Shown: positions 1 through 8,518 of the stretch, one piece after another | Numbering within the stretch: position 1 is the first letter of the stretch | Layout: the number at the start of each line of letters is the position of its first letter | From: Alphaproteobacteria bacterium | GTDB lineage: Bacteria; Pseudomonadota; Alphaproteobacteria; Micropepsales; Micropepsaceae | Direction of reading: 5' to 3' | DNA length: 64,000 nt | Assembly (NCBI GenBank): GCA_019245415.1 | Contig: JAFARO010000004.1 | Coordinates: 806,001-870,000, forward strand | Made by a program: the position numbers and the translations under genes | Notes under the pieces: model-generated | Told to the model about the DNA's origin: nothing | Database searches by the model: none | The model's input: the letters and a program-made list of their open reading frames with translations, nothing else

Positions 1-468
1 CCGCCGGCCGAGTGAGTCGCGCGCGATGCGCGCTCGTCCTAGGCCGTCGCGCAACACACCGGCTTTTTCGCAAACGATTCACAGCGCGCGCGATTCCCAG
101 CCGAAGGAAGTCATAACCGCGACGAAGACTTTTCGATTCGGGCGATGGTCTTCGTGGTCTCATGTCGATGAAGGGTTGCTTTAAGTCGTTGCGAAGGACC
201 TGCGAAGATTGTTCTCGCAAATCATTCGGCCAGCTATGGAATTGGCACCCGAACCGGATGTCGCGAATACTTTGAGCTTTTTGCTAATTCTTCAATAGTT
301 GCGACAAGAACGGGATGGTTTTTCTTGAGAAACGCCCAATCTGTTCCAGTACTCGTGCCCCTAAACTTGACAAAAGCCGCGGGCGCTTAAATATCGGCGC
401 AATGTCGCGGCTCGACGCGAGGCCACGGTGGCTTCGTAAGGCACGACGGGAGTGGTTGCGAGACATCG
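1..468. other. Upstream region with no supported gene
   Basis: No convincing coding frame is visible. The in-frame codons at positions 1-15 end in TGA and could be the last codons of a gene entering from the left, but five codons are too few to judge. The stretch is less GC-rich than the genes and holds the promoter-like elements listed separately at 367-394. A 60-codon open frame on the minus strand (284-466) is rich in Arg and Ser and has no domain signature, so I do not call it. Confidence 0.5.
367..394 (+). promoter_or_regulatory. Sigma70-like promoter of the aminomutase/ATP-grasp operon
   Basis: A perfect TTGACA hexamer at 367-372 is followed by an A+T-rich stretch ending in TTAAATAT at 387-394. 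TAAATA (388-393) gives a 15-bp spacer and AATATC (390-395) gives 17 bp. This is the best promoter-like pair in the gap and lies about 75 bases before the first gene of the operon. It was found by eye and has no experimental support. Confidence 0.45.
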
Positions 469-1761
469 ATGAGTCTCCAGATGCTGCGGCGCCGCGATGT
501 CAAAGCGCCGCTACGGCCGGTCCGCCCGCAGCCGGACACGCATACGACCCTTGCCAAGATCGATTCGAGGACACCGCGTCCCGCGCCGCTGCGCTTTCCG
601 GTATCGGAGGAGACCCGGGCCTTCTACCGCCGATTCTATCCGGGCACCTCGACCATCGAGTGGAACGACTGGCGCTGGCAGATGCGCACCCGCATCCGCA
701 GCCTTGCCGAACTCGAGCGCATCTTCCGCCTTTCCCAGGATGAGCGCTCCGCCGTTGCGGGACATCAGGGCGCCCTGCCGGTGGGCATCACGCCCTATTA
801 TGCGAGCCTGATGGGCCTGACGGACGCACGCGAGCCGCTGCGCCGCACCCACATCATGACCGGCGACGAATACGTCCGCCTGCCGGGCGAGGACGACGAT
901 CCGCTGGCGGAGGACGACCATTCCGTCGTGCCCGGCCTCGTTCACCGCTATCCCGACCGCGTGCTTTTCCTCACCACCGGAACCTGCTCGACCTATTGCC
1001 GCTACTGCACGCGCGCCCGCGTCGTCGGCAATCCCGGCGGCGAGTACCAGTTCTCGACCCGGCAGTGGGAGCAGGCGCTGGGCTATCTGGAGGCCCATAC
1101 CGAAATCCGCGACGTCCTGCTTTCCGGCGGCGATCCGCTGACCCTGGGTGACGACAAGCTCGACTGGCTGCTCGGCCGCCTGCGCGCGATCCCGCATATC
1201 GAGTTCGTGCGCATCGGCAGCAAGATGCCGGCGGTGACCCCGCAGCGGGTGACCAAGGCGCTCGTCCAGATCCTCAAGAAACACCATCCGCTGTGGATGA
1301 GCCTGCATTTCACGCACCCGCGCGAACTCACGCCGGAAGTGACGGAGGCCACCGCCCGGCTTGCCGACGCCGGCATCCCGCTCGGCAGCCAGACGGTCCT
1401 GCTCAAGGGCATCAACGACAGCGCCGCGGTGATGGTGCCGCTGATGCACGGCCTGCTGAAGCGCCGCGTCAGGCCTTACTATCTTTACCAATGCGATCCG
1501 ATCCGGGGATCGGGACATTTCCGCACCAATGTGCAGAAGGGTCTCGAAATCATCCAGGCGCTGCGCGGCCACACCACGGGCTACGCAACGCCGATCTTCG
1601 CCGTGGACGCGCCGGGGGGCGGCGGCAAGATCCAGCTGGCGCCCGATCCGGTCGTCGGCCGCGACGGCGACGATCTCCTGCTGCGCAACTTCGAGGGCAA
1701 GGTCTACCGCTATCCCGATCCGGGAGGTCAACTCGGACGGGACAAGGCGGCGACCGGGTAA
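469..1761 (+). CDS. Lysine 2,3-aminomutase family radical SAM/PLP protein
   Basis: The 430-aa product belongs to the KamA family, radical SAM enzymes that use a 4Fe-4S cluster, S-adenosylmethionine and PLP to move an amino group from the alpha to the beta carbon (L-lysine to beta-lysine, or the glutamate relatives). The cluster motif CSTYCRYC is at residues 173-180. The PLP lysine is in the Gly-rich DAPGGGGK segment (Lys387). SGGDPL, typical of the family, is also present. The length fits the family. The start is uncertain: ATG at 469 and ATG at 481 are both in frame and neither has a strong ribosome binding site. Nine bases separate it from the next gene. Substrate (Lys, Glu, or an EpmB-like lysyl residue) cannot be read from sequence. 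An EpmB role is less likely because no EpmA or EF-P gene is adjacent; ATP-grasp neighbours suggest that the beta-amino acid is ligated. Confidence 0.88.
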   Translation: MSLQMLRRRDVKAPLRPVRPQPDTHTTLAKIDSRTPRPAPLRFPVSEETRAFYRRFYPGTSTIEWNDWRWQMRTRIRSLAELERIFRLSQDERSAVAGHQGALPVGITPYYASLMGLTDAREPLRRTHIMTGDEYVRLPGEDDDPLAEDDHSVVPGLVHRYPDRVLFLTTGTCSTYCRYCTRARVVGNPGGEYQFSTRQWEQALGYLEAHTEIRDVLLSGGDPLTLGDDKLDWLLGRLRAIPHIEFVRIGSKMPAVTPQRVTKALVQILKKHHPLWMSLHFTHPRELTPEVTEATARLADAGIPLGSQTVLLKGINDSAAVMVPLMHGLLKRRVRPYYLYQCDPIRGSGHFRTNVQKGLEIIQALRGHTTGYATPIFAVDAPGGGGKIQLAPDPVVGRDGDDLLLRNFEGKVYRYPDPGGQLGRDKAATG

Positions 1762-1770
1762 AGGGGCTTC

Positions 1771-2778
1771 ATGCGTATCGGCGTCACCTACGACCTCAGG
1801 GCCGACTACATCGCCATGGGCTATGGCGAGGAGGAGACCGCCGAGTTCGACAGCGAAGTCACGATCGAGGCGATCTGTTCGGCGTTAGCCGGAATGGGCC
1901 TGACGCCCGTTCGCATCGGCGGGGTGCGCAAGCTGGTCGCGCGACTGGCCAGGGGCGAGCGCTTCGACGCGGTATTCAATTTCTGCGAAGGGCTGAGAGG
2001 CGTCGCGCGCGAGGCCCAGGTCCCGGCGCTGCTCGAGGCCTATGACATACCTTACGTCTTCTCGGACGCGCTGACCCTGGCGCTGTCGCTCGACAAGGCG
2101 ATGGCCAAGCGCGTGGTGCGCGATGCCGGCATCCCCACGGCCGATTTCCAGGTAATCGAGAAACTCGCGGACGTGAAGAAGATCGTCCTTCCCTTCCCGC
2201 TGTTCCTGAAACCCGTGCAGGAGGGCTCGGGCAAGGGGGTCGGCGCGGATTCCAAGGTCGACAACCCCCGCGACCTGCGCCGCGTGGCCCAGGCGCTGCT
2301 GACGCGTTTCCAGCAGCCGGTATTGGCCGAGAGCTTCCTGTCGGGCCGCGAATTCACTGTCGCCATCATCGGCACGGGAGAGGAGGCTGCCGTGCTCGGC
2401 GTCTCCGAGATCGTGCCGAAAAGCAACTGGGTCGGTTCGGGGTACGGTTATCAGAACAAGGAATACTGGGAAGACAAAGTCGACATCGTCGAGACCGACG
2501 CGGAAAATGCGTCGAGAGCCGGCGACGTTGCGCTGGCGGCATGGCGCGCCTTGCGCTGCCGCGACGGCGGACGGGTCGATATCCGCTGCGATGCGCAAGG
2601 AAGCCACCATTTCATCGAGGTCAATCCGCTGGCGGGCCTGCGCCCGGAATATTCCGACATGTGCCTGATCGCCAACCGCAAGGGCTTGAGCCATGCCGAA
2701 CTGATCGGCCGCATCATGCAGGCATTCTTCCGGCGCCACCCCGAACTCAAGAAGGCGCGCGCCCGCGCCGCCGCATGA
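1771..2778 (+). CDS. D-Ala-D-Ala ligase-like ATP-grasp protein (first of two)
   Basis: This 335-aa protein has the layout of the D-alanine-D-alanine ligase superfamily: an N-terminal pre-ATP-grasp domain starting MRIGVTYD, a central ATP-binding region (FPLFLKPVQEGSGKGV), and a C-terminal metal/phosphate motif FIEVNPLAGL in which Glu and Asn coordinate magnesium. Such enzymes activate a carboxylate as acyl-phosphate and join it to an amine. True Ddl proteins lie in the dcw cluster; this one sits 9 bases after an aminomutase and overlaps a second, different ATP-grasp gene by ATGA. A role in ligating a beta-amino acid product is therefore inferred. The peptide or amide partner is unknown. Confidence 0.8.
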   Translation: MRIGVTYDLRADYIAMGYGEEETAEFDSEVTIEAICSALAGMGLTPVRIGGVRKLVARLARGERFDAVFNFCEGLRGVAREAQVPALLEAYDIPYVFSDALTLALSLDKAMAKRVVRDAGIPTADFQVIEKLADVKKIVLPFPLFLKPVQEGSGKGVGADSKVDNPRDLRRVAQALLTRFQQPVLAESFLSGREFTVAIIGTGEEAAVLGVSEIVPKSNWVGSGYGYQNKEYWEDKVDIVETDAENASRAGDVALAAWRALRCRDGGRVDIRCDAQGSHHFIEVNPLAGLRPEYSDMCLIANRKGLSHAELIGRIMQAFFRRHPELKKARARAAA

Positions 2779-3749
2779 GGGTTCTGGTCCTGCACTCCGA
2801 TGTCGCGCCGGACGCGCCGCCGGACGAGCTCGATACGCTGGATTCCGCCGAGGCCGTGGCCAAGGCGCTGCAGAGCAGGGGCCATCGCGCCACCAAGGCG
2901 GCGTTCGCGCCCGATATGGGGTTTCTCAAGGGGCTGATAGAAACCCATCGTCCCGATGTCGTCTTCAACGTCGTCGAGTCGGTGTTCGGCGCCGGGATTT
3001 ATTCGTCGCTCGCGCCGGCGATGCTGGACCGGCTCAATATTCCCTATACCGGCGCGACGGCGGCGCATTTCGCGGCAACGACGGACAAGCCCTTCGGCAA
3101 GAACGTGCTCCGCGTCGGCGGCGTGGAGACGCCGGCATGGTCCACCGGTCCCGAATGGGAAGGGCTGGACCCCGAAGCGCCCTACATCGTCAAGGCGGCG
3201 GACGAGGATTCCTCGGTCGGCATCGACGACCTTTCGGTCGTGCCGGGGCGATCGGTGCGCGCGCGCACGGAACTCTGCCGGCAGAAATTCGGCGGCCGCT
3301 GGTTCGCCGAAGCCTATGTCGACGGCCGCGAATTCAACATTGCGGTGATGGCCGGGCCGGAAGGTCCTTTCGTGTTCCCGCTGGCGGAGATGCGGTTCAA
3401 CGACGGATGGCCGGCGGGCAAGCCGAAGCTCGTCTCGTTCGCCGCGAAGTGGGAGGAGGACACCTTCGACTACAACGGCAGCCAGCGGCGGTTCGGCTGC
3501 GAAAGCGACGAGCCCGAGCTGGCGCGCCAGCTGGTCGAGATCACCAAGAAGGTCTGGCATCTGTTCTCGCTGCGCGGCTATGCGCGGGTGGATTTCCGCG
3601 TCGACGCCGACGGCAAGCCCTGGGTGCTTGAGATCAACCCCAATTGCTGCATCTCGACCGATGCCGGATTTGCCGCCGCCGGCGAGCAGGCGGGCATCCC
3701 TTACGACGAACTGATCGAGCGCGTCACGCTCGCGGCGCTCAAGGTATGA
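2775..3749 (+). CDS. D-Ala-D-Ala ligase-like ATP-grasp protein (second of two)
   Basis: The start is the ATG that overlaps the preceding stop as ATGA, so translation is probably coupled; a longer open frame upstream lies inside the previous gene. The 324-aa protein begins MRVLVLHSDVAPD, has an ATP-grasp core (PYIVKAADEDSSVGI) and ends with the metal-binding motif LEINPNCCIS. It is clearly diverged from the first ligase, so the operon makes two separate ligases and not a recent duplicate. Two ATP-grasp enzymes next to an aminomutase suggest two successive amide-bond steps. Substrates are not readable from sequence. Confidence 0.8.
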   Translation: MRVLVLHSDVAPDAPPDELDTLDSAEAVAKALQSRGHRATKAAFAPDMGFLKGLIETHRPDVVFNVVESVFGAGIYSSLAPAMLDRLNIPYTGATAAHFAATTDKPFGKNVLRVGGVETPAWSTGPEWEGLDPEAPYIVKAADEDSSVGIDDLSVVPGRSVRARTELCRQKFGGRWFAEAYVDGREFNIAVMAGPEGPFVFPLAEMRFNDGWPAGKPKLVSFAAKWEEDTFDYNGSQRRFGCESDEPELARQLVEITKKVWHLFSLRGYARVDFRVDADGKPWVLEINPNCCISTDAGFAAAGEQAGIPYDELIERVTLAALKV

Positions 3750-4342
3750 GCGTCGCTGCATTGTCCAAGCCGCATGTCTGTGTGTTCAAGGCGCCGGTGC
3801 TGAAGAGCGTGGATACGCGCATCTTCAGCCTGCGTTATTTCACGCGTTGCATGCATTGCGGTTTTTGCAACGACCAATGCTGCTCGTACGGCGTCGACGT
3901 CGATGCCGACAACGCGGAGCGGGTGCTGGGGCTCGGCGACGCCTTTGCTGCGTTTGTCGGCGTGCCGAGGGAGCAATGGTTCGGCTCCGAAGTCTTGGAG
4001 GACGCCGAATTCCCGTCCGGACGTTACCGCCGCACGCAGACAAGAGGCAGCCACTGCGTGTTCCATCGCGACTCGGGCCGCGGCTGCTCGATCCATGCCT
4101 GGTGCTTGGAGCAGGGGCTCGACTACCATCTCTACAAGCCGATGGTGAGCACGCTCTTCCCGCTCACCTTCGAGCATGGCTGCCTGATGCCGTCGAACGA
4201 GGTGCTGGACGGCAGTCTTGTCTGCGCATCGCAAGGCCCCAGCCTCTATGACGGCGTGCGCGACGAACTGGCCCATTACTTCGGCGCGGCGCTGATCGCC
4301 GAGCTCGATGCTATGGCAGGCTCGCTTCCGTCACCCGGATGA
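3746..4342 (+). CDS. Cys-rich protein with clustered CxxC motifs
   Basis: The start overlaps the preceding stop as ATGA, making this the fourth member of the operon. The 198-aa product has a dense cysteine cluster near residues 34-45 (CMHCGFCNDQCC) and further Cys/His residues (HCVFH, GCSIHAWC, HGC). This recalls YkgJ- or DUF3109-type proteins thought to bind zinc or an iron-sulfur cluster, though I am not sure of the family. It may be a metal-dependent modifying enzyme, or an electron or cluster donor for the radical SAM protein. The 3' end overlaps the convergent transporter gene by 32 bases. Confidence 0.6.
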   Translation: MSVAALSKPHVCVFKAPVLKSVDTRIFSLRYFTRCMHCGFCNDQCCSYGVDVDADNAERVLGLGDAFAAFVGVPREQWFGSEVLEDAEFPSGRYRRTQTRGSHCVFHRDSGRGCSIHAWCLEQGLDYHLYKPMVSTLFPLTFEHGCLMPSNEVLDGSLVCASQGPSLYDGVRDELAHYFGAALIAELDAMAGSLPSPG

Positions 4343-5210
4343 TCCGCGCCTGCCGCTCGCGCCAGACGATGTAGAGGCCGGAGACGGTGACCACCGCGGC
4401 GCCGGCGAGGACGATGCGCTGAGGTATTTCGTTGAAAACGAGATAGCCCAGTGCGGACGCCCACAGCATCGCGGTGTAGTCGAACGGCGCCAGCAGGGAC
4501 GGCTCGGCGTAGCGATACGAGTAGGTCATGCAGACCTGTCCGACGCCGCCCAAGAGTCCGCAAAGCACCAGCAGCGCGACCCGCGCCCCGTCCAGCGGCG
4601 TAAAGGCCCAGAGCATCGTCACGGCGCCCGACAAGGCGCAAACCACCATGAAATAGAACACGATCGCCTCGCTCGTCTCGGTCGGGCTCATGTGGCGGAT
4701 GAAGACCACCACGAAGGCCGACAGCAACGCGCCGCAAAGGGCCGCGGTCGCGCCCGAGGCGGAGGCGAGGGTCGCGCCGAAGCCCGCATGCGGCTCGAGC
4801 ATCATCAGAACGCCGGCGAAACCCAGCACCACGGCAAAGGCGCGGTGCGGACCGACCTTCTCGCCCAAAAGGAGCGCGGCCAGGATCACCGCGAAGATCG
4901 GCATCACGAAGCTGAAACCCGTGACGTCGGCCAGCGGCAGCCGGGTCAGCGCGAAGAAATTGAGGAACATCGACGCGGTGCCCGCGACCGAGCGGCGCAG
5001 ATGCAGCAAGGGATGGCGGGTGAGCGCGATCGCCTTGATGCCCTGCGTGAAATGCGAGACCACCGCCAAGGGCAGCAGCGCAAACAGGCCGCGAAAGAAG
5101 ACGACCTCGCCCACCGGCACTTTCCCGGCAAGGCGGATCACCACATACATCAGCGAGAAGGCGATGGTGGCGGCGATCTTGAGAAGGATACCGAGAGAAG
5201 GGTGCTTCAC
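4311..5210 (-). CDS. EamA/DMT-family transporter
   Basis: The 299-aa protein is almost entirely hydrophobic, with about ten predicted membrane segments in two similar halves, as in the drug/metabolite transporter superfamily. Recognisable features are the conserved acidic/aromatic stretches GEVVFFRGLFALLP near residue 35 and LLGEKVGPHRAFAVVLGFAGV near residue 110. It converges on the aminomutase operon and overlaps its last gene by 32 bases. Export of a small metabolite made by that operon is an attractive idea, but opposite orientation and separate promoters leave it unproven. Confidence 0.85.
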   Translation of the reverse strand: MKHPSLGILLKIAATIAFSLMYVVIRLAGKVPVGEVVFFRGLFALLPLAVVSHFTQGIKAIALTRHPLLHLRRSVAGTASMFLNFFALTRLPLADVTGFSFVMPIFAVILAALLLGEKVGPHRAFAVVLGFAGVLMMLEPHAGFGATLASASGATAALCGALLSAFVVVFIRHMSPTETSEAIVFYFMVVCALSGAVTMLWAFTPLDGARVALLVLCGLLGGVGQVCMTYSYRYAEPSLLAPFDYTAMLWASALGYLVFNEIPQRIVLAGAAVVTVSGLYIVWRERQARIIRVTEASLP

Positions 5211-5338
5211 GGAGCGACGACTGCTGGGCCGGCGGTTTTGTTAGCGCGCCCGTCGCCGGCATGAAAGCGCAAAGCCGGCACTCATGGCTGCCATGCGTCT
5301 CTTTCGTCGCGGCCGGGCTTGATGTTTAGTCCGCGGCC

Positions 5339-6340
5339 ATGAGCGAACCCGAAAGCCTTCCTACCTTCGCCGACGTCGAAGCCGCCGCCCGGCGCATCCA
5401 ACCCCATGCCTACGAGACACCGCTGATCGAGAATGCGACGCTGAACGAAAGACTGGGCGGGCGCGTGTTCCTCAAGCTCGAATCGCTCCAGCGCACCGGA
5501 TCGTTCAAGTTCCGCGGCGCCTACAACCGTATCGCGCTGATCCCGCCGGCCGAGCGGCAACGCGGTGTCATTGCCTTTTCCTCCGGCAACCATGCCCAGG
5601 GCGTGGCGGCGGCGGCGCGGCTGTTCGGTATCGCCGCAACCATCGTCATGCCGCAGGACTCGCCCCGGACGAAGCTCGAAGGAACGCGGGCCCAAGGCGC
5701 GAACATCGTTTTCTATGACCGTCTTCGCGACGACCGCGAAGCCATCGCGGCGCGCGTGCTGGCGGAGCGCGGCGGCACCCTGATCCGGCCATTCGACGAT
5801 CCCGGCATCGTGGCGGGGCAGGGCACCATCGGGCTTGAGCTCGTCGCTCAGGCGCGCGCCAAGGGCTGCGACGCGCTCGACGCGGTGCTCGTCCCCTGTA
5901 GCGGCGGCGGCGTGGTGAGCGGCATCGCGCTCGCGCTCTCCGGCGCCAGCCCCGGCACCGCCGCCATCAGCGTCGAGCCGGAGAATTTCGACGGCATGGG
6001 GCGCTCGCTGGTTGCGGGAAAGCGGACTTCAGCTCCAGGCGGCGCGCTGTCCATGGCCGACGCACTGATGGCGCCGATGCCCGGCGCGGTGCCCTTCGCG
6101 CTTGCACAACGACACATCCCTTTCGGACTTTGGGTTGAAGAACGGGAGCTGGCGCGCGCGGTGGCCTATGCCGCGACCACCCTCAAATTAATCATAGAAC
6201 CCGGCGGCTTGGCTGGACTCGCCGCCCTGCTCGCCGGCAAATACGACGTGCACGGAAAGATTGTGGCGGCGGTCCTGACAGGCGGCAATTGCGATTTCGA
6301 CACGGTGGCGAACTGCGTATCGCAGTGCAGCGATCCTTGA
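5339..6340 (+). CDS. Threonine/serine dehydratase (PLP fold type II)
   Basis: The 333-aa protein has the PLP lysine in GSFKFRGAYNR (Lys57), the substrate-binding SSGNHAQG loop (81-88) and the glycine-rich phosphate-binding loop PCSGGGVVSG. These define threonine ammonia-lyase and the closely related serine racemase/serine dehydratase. The length matches the short, catabolic-type enzymes without the ACT-like regulatory domain of biosynthetic IlvA, so feedback control by isoleucine is not expected. It stands alone, transcribed away from the transporter. Confidence 0.88.
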   Translation: MSEPESLPTFADVEAAARRIQPHAYETPLIENATLNERLGGRVFLKLESLQRTGSFKFRGAYNRIALIPPAERQRGVIAFSSGNHAQGVAAAARLFGIAATIVMPQDSPRTKLEGTRAQGANIVFYDRLRDDREAIAARVLAERGGTLIRPFDDPGIVAGQGTIGLELVAQARAKGCDALDAVLVPCSGGGVVSGIALALSGASPGTAAISVEPENFDGMGRSLVAGKRTSAPGGALSMADALMAPMPGAVPFALAQRHIPFGLWVEERELARAVAYAATTLKLIIEPGGLAGLAALLAGKYDVHGKIVAAVLTGGNCDFDTVANCVSQCSDP

Positions 6341-6451
6341 TGGATTTGCGACACGCGGGTCCCTGCTTACCATTCTGGGACAATCGCTTTTCAACCCGCC
6401 CAATTTTGGCTACATTCGACCCAAGCACGGTTCAACTTGTGTAGGGGTGGC

Positions 6452-7066
6452 ATGGCTGACGGGGGATACGCTGCGCGCCGTTATGCGCGCCTGGGGGCAA
6501 TTCTTACAGTTGCTTTGACTCTCGTGGGCTGCGGCGGAATCGAGCTGCTGCCACACCGGAGCGACTTGTCGGAAGATCAGAACTTCAAGAACTACGCGGA
6601 CGTGGTTCTGGCCTATTCGAACATCGTCCCCGGCGAGACCCGGGAAGCCGATCTGGCGAAGATCGGTTTCGACGTCGCGGTCCAGCCGAATGCGGAATCG
6701 ATCTCCTATCTGGGCGTGATCGAGCGCTTCCTGCCGCGCGACTCCATCAAGTTCGATCGCCTGGCGCGGCCGGTGCGGGCCTGCATCGAGGCCCAGGAGC
6801 GCTGCTCGGCCTATGTCTTCCGCCCCTCGCGGCTGGAGCAGCAGCGCACCGGCAGCATCTTCCTCGACCTGATGGGCTTCGAGCGGACGACGCTCGACCG
6901 CGGATGGGCGGCCGAGGTCGTGCTGCTGATGCAGGATGGACGCGTCGCCTACAAGGTGATGTCCGGCAAGCCGCACATCCAGGGCTACCACGACGACATC
7001 CAGCCGCTCGGTCCGCTCCAGGATCTCGGCGACCAGGCGGTGCACGTCTCCGGGCGGTTCCTCTAG
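6452..7066 (+). CDS. Putative lipoprotein of unknown function
   Basis: The ATG at 6452 is preceded by AGGGGTGG, a usable ribosome binding site; a TTG at 6437 would only add five residues. The 204-aa product has a basic N-terminus, a hydrophobic stretch and the lipobox LTLVGC near residue 24, so it is predicted to be lipidated and anchored in the outer or inner membrane. After the lipobox the chain is mixed in composition with no motif I recognise. It is monocistronic, with its 3' end four bases from the convergent sulfotransferase gene. Confidence 0.7.
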   Translation: MADGGYAARRYARLGAILTVALTLVGCGGIELLPHRSDLSEDQNFKNYADVVLAYSNIVPGETREADLAKIGFDVAVQPNAESISYLGVIERFLPRDSIKFDRLARPVRACIEAQERCSAYVFRPSRLEQQRTGSIFLDLMGFERTTLDRGWAAEVVLLMQDGRVAYKVMSGKPHIQGYHDDIQPLGPLQDLGDQAVHVSGRFL

Positions 7067-7069
7067 GAT

Positions 7070-7798
7070 CTAGGATCGCGACTGCCGCATCAGGACTTCC
7101 AGTCGCTCCGGCAGCGTGCGGAGCCAGCGTTCGTAATTGTCCTCCACGAATCGCACGAGATCGGAGTCCAGCCTGTTGGCGTTCTCGAACCAGGTTCTCG
7201 TGTTGCCGTAGTCTTCCGCCGTCGGGTCGCGCGTTCTGTTCCTGTGGAGATCGGGCTCGACCGGCGCAGTGCCGAGCAGCGGCATCAGCTCGCCCAGCGT
7301 ATCGTTCACGCGCTCATGCGGTGTCACGATCAGGTAGTTCTCTTCCACGTGCTTGAACAGAGCCTCGGCCGGAATGCCGGCCCTGCGGGTGAGGGCTCGC
7401 GTCATGAAATTTATCTGCTTCTTCGGCAAAATTTGCAGGTCCACAACCGTCTCGCGAAGCGTCTTCCCGGCCACGCGGCGGTGATCGGGGTGGGTTGTTC
7501 TTGTGCGGACGAAATCATAGGCGGAGCGGTAGCGTTCGAGCGGCGGACGCACGCAGGCCAGGTAAATCGGGGTCCGCCCAAAAAAGTCGACATGCCTGCT
7601 GCCATAATGGAAGTGGCCGGCCAGCAGATACACCGCGCTGCGCGCTTCGGCGGTCAGGGCCTCAGGCCTTTCGTCGCCGCGGGTGTCGCAGACACGCTCG
7701 CGGCCGAATGCGCGGATGAAACCGCGCGTCAGCGTGGAGCCGGCCGTTTTCGGTATGTGCGTGTGGACGATCAGATTGTCGCGAAAAAAGTCGATCAT
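7070..7798 (-). CDS. Sulfotransferase-like protein
   Basis: The 242-aa product starts with a PAPS-binding P-loop-like motif, HIPKTAGSTL (about residues 14-23), and has a second family signature around VRPPLERYRSAYDF, where Arg and Ser contact the 3'-phosphate. This pattern is typical of the sulfotransferase family 2 group, which modifies carbohydrates and other acceptors with sulfate from PAPS. It lies 24 bases behind infC on the same strand, so it is probably read through from thrS-infC. In many bacteria rpmI and rplT occupy this position. Confidence 0.75.
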   Translation of the reverse strand: MIDFFRDNLIVHTHIPKTAGSTLTRGFIRAFGRERVCDTRGDERPEALTAEARSAVYLLAGHFHYGSRHVDFFGRTPIYLACVRPPLERYRSAYDFVRTRTTHPDHRRVAGKTLRETVVDLQILPKKQINFMTRALTRRAGIPAEALFKHVEENYLIVTPHERVNDTLGELMPLLGTAPVEPDLHRNRTRDPTAEDYGNTRTWFENANRLDSDLVRFVEDNYERWLRTLPERLEVLMRQSRS

Positions 7799-7822
7799 CG
7801 CGATCCGCCGCCGCCGCCGCGA

Positions 7823-8368
7823 TCAGCGCGGCGCCAGCACCATCATCATCTGCCGGCCTTCCATCTTGGGATACTGCTCCGTCTTGGCGAAGCTTTCGGT
7901 GTCCTTCTGGATGCGGCTGAGCAGCGCCATGCCCAGATGCTGGTGCGCCATCTCGCGGCCCCGGAAGCGCAATGTGACCTTGACCTTGTCGCCCTCGCCG
8001 AAGAAGCGCTGCATCGCCTTCATCTTCACGTCGTAATCGTGGTCGTCGATGGTCGGCCGCATCTTGATCTCCTTGATCTCGATGACCTTCTGCCGCTTGC
8101 GCGCCTCGTTGGCCTTCTTCTGCTGCTCGTATTTGAACTTGCCGTAGTCCATCAACTTGACCACCGGAGGTTTCGCCTCCGGCGAGACTTCGACCAGGTC
8201 GAAGCCTTTTTCCTCCGCGATGGCGCGGGCCTCGTCGGTGCCGATCTCGCCGTATTTGTGGCCGTCGTCGCCGATGAGCAGGATGGTACGGGAGAAGATT
8301 TCCTCGTTGATGCGCGGCCCGTCCTTGGAAGGCGCCGGCATGTTGGTGGCAAAACGTCTGGGAACTAT
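7823..8368 (-). CDS. infC: Translation initiation factor IF-3
   Basis: IF-3 binds the 30S subunit, checks the initiator tRNA-start codon pairing and prevents early 50S joining. The conserved N-domain ([10 protein letters not shown]), linker and C-domain ([22 protein letters not shown]) are complete. The first ATG (8341) has no ribosome binding site. A strong AAGGAG at 8375-8380 lies exactly six bases before an in-frame ATA at 8366-8368, and the nine added codons encode an RRF segment resembling the RRPF start of other alphaproteobacterial IF-3 proteins. I therefore place the start at ATA, which would fit the known autoregulation of infC through a rare start codon (AUU in E. coli). With the ATG start the coordinates would be 7823-8341. 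Confidence 0.95.
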   Translation of the reverse strand: MVPRRFATNMPAPSKDGPRINEEIFSRTILLIGDDGHKYGEIGTDEARAIAEEKGFDLVEVSPEAKPPVVKLMDYGKFKYEQQKKANEARKRQKVIEIKEIKMRPTIDDHDYDVKMKAMQRFFGEGDKVKVTLRFRGREMAHQHLGMALLSRIQKDTESFAKTEQYPKMEGRQMMMVLAPR

Positions 8369-8380
8369 GACTCTCTCCTT
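8366..8380 (-). promoter_or_regulatory. infC: Ribosome binding site and AUA start codon of infC
   Basis: Reading the minus strand, AAGGAG (8380-8375) is followed by six bases and then ATA (8368-8366), in frame with IF-3. No ATG, GTG or TTG lies at the right distance. Because IF-3 itself rejects non-standard start codons, such a site would give negative feedback on its own synthesis. The logic is established for AUU starts; the AUA case here is inferred. Confidence 0.6.
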
Positions 8381-8518
8381 TGTTTCGTCCGCGCGAACGG
8401 CCGGGCGCCTCGCGAGTGTTTCCTGCGGCCTCGCGAAACGCTGTGTCGGCTCATTGGCAGGGTTGAAATCCTATTTCAGGGCCGCCGCGCGGAACCTCTG
8501 GTGGGCCAAGAATAGGCG

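Noticed and set aside
284..466. 60-codon minus-strand frame before the aminomutase gene
   Set aside because: Arg/Ser-rich, no ribosome site, no motif, and it overlaps the likely promoter region of the operon.
4311..4342. Overlap of the Cys-rich protein gene with the transporter taken as a possible frameshift
   Set aside because: Both frames keep good coding character to their stops; a 32-base convergent overlap is ordinary.
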